Shown: piece after piece, positions 61,583 through 64,000 of the stretch
Layout of the letters: each line of letters begins with the position of its first letter
Position numbering within the stretch: the stretch's first letter is position 1
Assembly: GCF_001183865.1 (NCBI RefSeq)
Contig: NZ_CP012020.1
Coordinates: 2,041,839-2,105,838 of the forward strand
Direction: 5' to 3'
DNA from: Methylophilus sp. TWE2
GTDB taxonomy: Bacteria > Pseudomonadota > Gammaproteobacteria > Burkholderiales > Methylophilaceae
DNA length: 64,000 nucleotides
Notes under the pieces: generated by a model
Told to the model about the DNA's origin: nothing
What the model saw: the letters and a program-made list of their open reading frames with translations, nothing else
Databases searched by the model: none
Position numbers and translations under genes: made by a program

Positions 61583-62655
61583 GCTTTTACCTTCCGGGTG
61601 AACAATAAATATTGTTCAAGCAACTGCATTCGCCATTGTTGATCCGGCTCAATCACATTACCTTCTGCCCACTCGTTCCAGGATTTGATAATCACCACTT
61701 GCGTGGAAAGTTGGTGTTTACGCTGCGCAAGCTGCGTGGCAATATTTGCAAGATGTATTTCAAAGCGATGAGGATCAAATCCCCGCAGTATAGTGCCACG
61801 ACGTAAATGTCTGGGAGTGGTATCCCAGCCAGTGAATATAATAGGCACTTGATTCGGGTCGTCTGATAAAGGCTCATTGTTGATGACCAAGCCTTCATAA
61901 CTGTATACAAACGGGCCTAGATTCTTGAACTGATAGTTGCGTGCCAGCTTTTCTCGTAAATAGGACCACAAGTTATCCCGCTTGCGCCATTTAAAAATAC
62001 TGCCCGATTTGTTATACCCGTCGAAATAGCGCTTCCATGGCTGATGCGGTTCTGTATTGTCGGCCAGCCAGTAGATCCCAGGCAACCCATGAGCTTGCGC
62101 GCATTGCTTAAAGGTATCAATAAACACTTCAAGATCGGGAATATCCTTCGGACTAAAAATCGAGAAAACAGGCTTGCCATCGACTTTAATATAGTTAGCA
62201 GACTGAAAGTGCGGTAACAATTGGTCAAAATAAGCAGAATAGTCTTCTTTACCTAGATACAACTGCTCCTGCAAGGTAATATGTTGCCGCTTGTTATACC
62301 AGGTGTGATTCGCCCAGCAAAAAGCATATTTAAAATTGAGCTGCTGATCCAGCACGAGCTGCATCGGCTTTTCCAGTAACTTTTTACCTCTGCCAAACCA
62401 GTAATCGAACACCAAAAAACCGTCAATGCCGTGCTTTCCTGCGATGGCCTGCTGCCACTCAAAAACTGCGGGGTTTAACAGATCGTAGTCCCCAAACGGG
62501 GTATCCGGCTTGCGTATGTGCTGCCAGCTGAAATATGACTTTGCGCTATTAAGCTGCTGCCACTCCGTGAAACCAGGTCCCCACCAGCGGTTATTTTCTT
62601 CAATCTCGTGAAATTGCGGCAAATAATAAGCCAGGCTCAGTAATTTTGAACGCAT
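61579..62655 (-). CDS. WbsX-type protein (GH99-like fold)
   Basis: 358 residues. It starts with the typical WbsX/Glyco_tran_WbsX pattern LAYYLPQFHEIEENNRWWGPGFTEW, followed by HGIDGFLVFDYWFG and the C-terminal IKSWNEWAEGNVIEPD. The family has a TIM-barrel fold related to GH99 endo-mannosidases and occurs in O-antigen and exopolysaccharide loci; whether its members transfer or cleave sugars is unsettled. Six bases after the downstream end of the GT2 gene, and coupled to the GT4 gene. Confidence 0.82.
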   Translation of the reverse strand: MRSKLLSLAYYLPQFHEIEENNRWWGPGFTEWQQLNSAKSYFSWQHIRKPDTPFGDYDLLNPAVFEWQQAIAGKHGIDGFLVFDYWFGRGKKLLEKPMQLVLDQQLNFKYAFCWANHTWYNKRQHITLQEQLYLGKEDYSAYFDQLLPHFQSANYIKVDGKPVFSIFSPKDIPDLEVFIDTFKQCAQAHGLPGIYWLADNTEPHQPWKRYFDGYNKSGSIFKWRKRDNLWSYLREKLARNYQFKNLGPFVYSYEGLVINNEPLSDDPNQVPIIFTGWDTTPRHLRRGTILRGFDPHRFEIHLANIATQLAQRKHQLSTQVVIIKSWNEWAEGNVIEPDQQWRMQLLEQYLLFTRKVKA

Positions 62656-62661
62656 GATAGG

Positions 62662-63477
62662 TTATTGATCCAGGCAGCTATCGGCGAGAATGGCCTCACC
62701 GTCTATTCCGCGTAGCTTGGCGTTAATGCGCTTGGTGCCTTCACGCATATTTTTGTCGCTGGTGCCTAATTGCGGATTAAAAATCAGCGTCGCATGATTG
62801 AGATGATCTACATACTCACCTAATTGCAATGAGTCTAGAAACAGCATCTGATAACCAGCGGCCACCATTTTTTCATGCATCACTTTACCTGCTGTCTGGT
62901 CACCATCAGAAAAACTGGTATTCAATGCACGAATCACGTCTGTACGATACATGGCACAGTGGCTGCGAAGATAGTATTTACTCTGGTCAAGCCGATTTGG
63001 ATTATAGCCTCGGTAACCAAAGCATTGATGCAAGGCCTTTTTCCAGCATTGTTCAAACTGTATCCCCCAACGCTGCAATGCCGTTTTTGACTCCAGCTTC
63101 CATGAGCCCACACCGGCCAGCGCGGGCTGCTCGTCGAAAGGTTTTAATAGCACATCCAGCCAGTCACTGCGTTTGACAAATGTATCGGTATGAATGGATA
63201 AGACAAATGGCGTCTTGACTTCAGCAAGCGCAAGATCCAGCGCACGCGAATGCGATAAGGGGACGGTATCATCCGGGGCGGGTTGACGTTCAATCAACTT
63301 AATCCAGGATAAACCACGCAAATATGCCAAGGAAGCATCCTGAGAGTTGTTGTCTATCACCACCACTTCAACTTGACTGAAATCAGTAAATTTACGCAAC
63401 AAGCGCAAACAGATTTTAGTGATTTCAGGCGTTTTGTAGTTGGGCACCAGTATGGTGACTTTTTTTTCTTTTGCCAT
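62662..63477 (-). CDS. Glycosyltransferase family 2
   Basis: 271 residues from the ATG at 63477 (MAKEKKVTIL); an in-frame start at 63513 is less likely. It has a GT-A fold: TILVPNYKTPE, the nucleotide-sugar segment VVVIDNNSQD, and an HTD in place of the usual DxD (LSIHTDTFVKRSDW). Similar enzymes of the rhamnosyltransferase/WcaA type act in surface polysaccharide assembly. First of three closely spaced minus-strand genes (GT2-WbsX-GT4). Confidence 0.82.
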   Translation of the reverse strand: MAKEKKVTILVPNYKTPEITKICLRLLRKFTDFSQVEVVVIDNNSQDASLAYLRGLSWIKLIERQPAPDDTVPLSHSRALDLALAEVKTPFVLSIHTDTFVKRSDWLDVLLKPFDEQPALAGVGSWKLESKTALQRWGIQFEQCWKKALHQCFGYRGYNPNRLDQSKYYLRSHCAMYRTDVIRALNTSFSDGDQTAGKVMHEKMVAAGYQMLFLDSLQLGEYVDHLNHATLIFNPQLGTSDKNMREGTKRINAKLRGIDGEAILADSCLDQ

Positions 63478-63523
63478 GTTCGGTATTATAGTTGAGTAGA
63501 CGCACCCTCTCAAAGGTGCTCAA

Positions 63524-64000
63524 TTAATGGTGAACGTCGTTATTCAGGCACATTTCCAGATGGTGACACACGACTATGTGATGCTGTTTGCAGTAACTCT
63601 GCCAATCTGGCATATCCGTCCAGTCCGATACAAATATAAAATCTAGCCCGGCACCTGTCGACGCTTGGTGATCAAAGCGACTATCACCAATAAACAGGGC
63701 AGGAAACTGGATGGTGCCATCCGCAATCATGTTTGCCAGATGCTCATTTTTTTTGGTGGGGCCACCATAAATGCCCAGTTCGAACAAATTATCCAGGCCA
63801 CGGCGCGGAAAAATGTTCCTGAGCTCTTCCTGGTCCCCTCCTGACATCAGCATCCATTTTGCTTGTGCAGTTTCTTGCTTCAGCTCGTTTAACGCCGGGG
63901 CAACCTCACATTGCATCAAGGTTTCGTCGAGGATCTCAGTAAAGGTATCCATAAAGGCCTGGAACAATTCCGGTGTCAGCGGCTGCTTGATGATCTCGGT
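63524..64000 (-). CDS. HAD-family hydrolase, 5' end outside the window
   Basis: The frame is open to the right edge, so the N-terminus with motif I (DxDxT/V) is missing. The visible 158 residues include motif II (LMSGGDQEEL, with the Ser that binds phosphate), a Lys in PTKKNEHL for motif III and motif IV FIGDSRFDHQAS. That places it among phosphoglycolate phosphatase/PhnX-like HAD phosphatases. In this polysaccharide cluster it may act on a sugar phosphate or sugar-nucleotide precursor; a heptose-bisphosphatase role is possible but not supported by sequence detail. Confidence 0.78.
   Translation of the reverse strand, partial: TEIIKQPLTPELFQAFMDTFTEILDETLMQCEVAPALNELKQETAQAKWMLMSGGDQEELRNIFPRRGLDNLFELGIYGGPTKKNEHLANMIADGTIQFPALFIGDSRFDHQASTGAGLDFIFVSDWTDMPDWQSYCKQHHIVVCHHLEMCLNNDVHH

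Noticed and set aside
1..64000. tRNA, rRNA or CRISPR arrays
   Set aside because: No cloverleaf-like intergenic sequence, rRNA segment or regularly spaced repeat was recognised by eye; a dedicated scan was not possible.

Overview
The window looks like chromosomal DNA of a betaproteobacterial methylotroph of the family Methylophilaceae (Methylophilus / Methylovorus / Methylobacillus type). The basis is indirect: betaproteobacterial gene orders (nadK-recN, bamE divergent from fur, dapB-carA-carB-greA, birA-coaX-SPOR), a bifunctional sucrose-phosphate synthase/phosphatase next to amylosucrase as described in methylotrophs, and a PEP-CTERM protein. No rRNA, tRNA, CRISPR array, prophage or insertion sequence was seen. 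Most of the window is gene-dense core genome; the accessory-looking parts are 23.0-25.3 kb, 53.2-53.9 kb and the right end.

Layout. 0-6 kb: an Smr protein, a glycine-zipper envelope protein, a Crp/Fnr-family regulator, and a sulfide-handling operon (BigR/SqrR-type repressor, DUF442 sulfurtransferase/phosphatase-like protein, type II-like sulfide:quinone oxidoreductase), followed by a convergent M17 aminopeptidase. 6-18.5 kb: pyruvate dehydrogenase genes aceE-aceF and lpdA, split by about 6.5 kb that holds a gamma-glutamylcyclotransferase-like gene, a radical SAM gene, two GH17 glucan genes (one fused to a GT2 synthase) and a small secreted protein. 18.5-23 kb: SPOR protein, coaX, birA, and glnS on the other strand. 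23.0-25.3 kb: an AT-rich insert with three translationally coupled small genes around a zeta-toxin-like kinase, then a HEPN-domain protein. 25.3-31.3 kb: a flavin reductase and the sps-ams-mscS osmoadaptation cluster. 31.3-46.2 kb, mostly minus strand: a YdjM-type membrane protein, glmM, folP, ftsH, rlmE, yhbY (plus), greA, carB, carA, dapB and an unusually long bamE. 46.3-53.2 kb: fur, a hypoxanthine-DNA glycosylase, recN, nadK, hrcA, a PEP-CTERM protein, a glycine-zipper lipoprotein and hemH. 54-64 kb: lipopolysaccharide inner-core genes hldD-gmhA-hldE-waaF plus a WaaP-type kinase, then a convergent run of surface-polysaccharide glycosyltransferases and an edge-truncated HAD phosphatase.

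How the parts work together. AceE, AceF and LpdA form one complex, and E2 and E3 carry closely similar lipoyl domains. Sucrose made by Sps/Spp, recycled by amylosucrase, and the MscS channel form a plausible hypo/hyperosmotic response unit. HldD/GmhA/HldE make ADP-heptose for WaaF. The most unusual items are the zeta-like/HEPN insert, the BamE protein extended to about 800 residues with two NTF2-like domains and a duplicated linker, a perfect hairpin covering the hemH start codon, and a repeated TGTATC operator-like motif flanking the Crp/Fnr gene.
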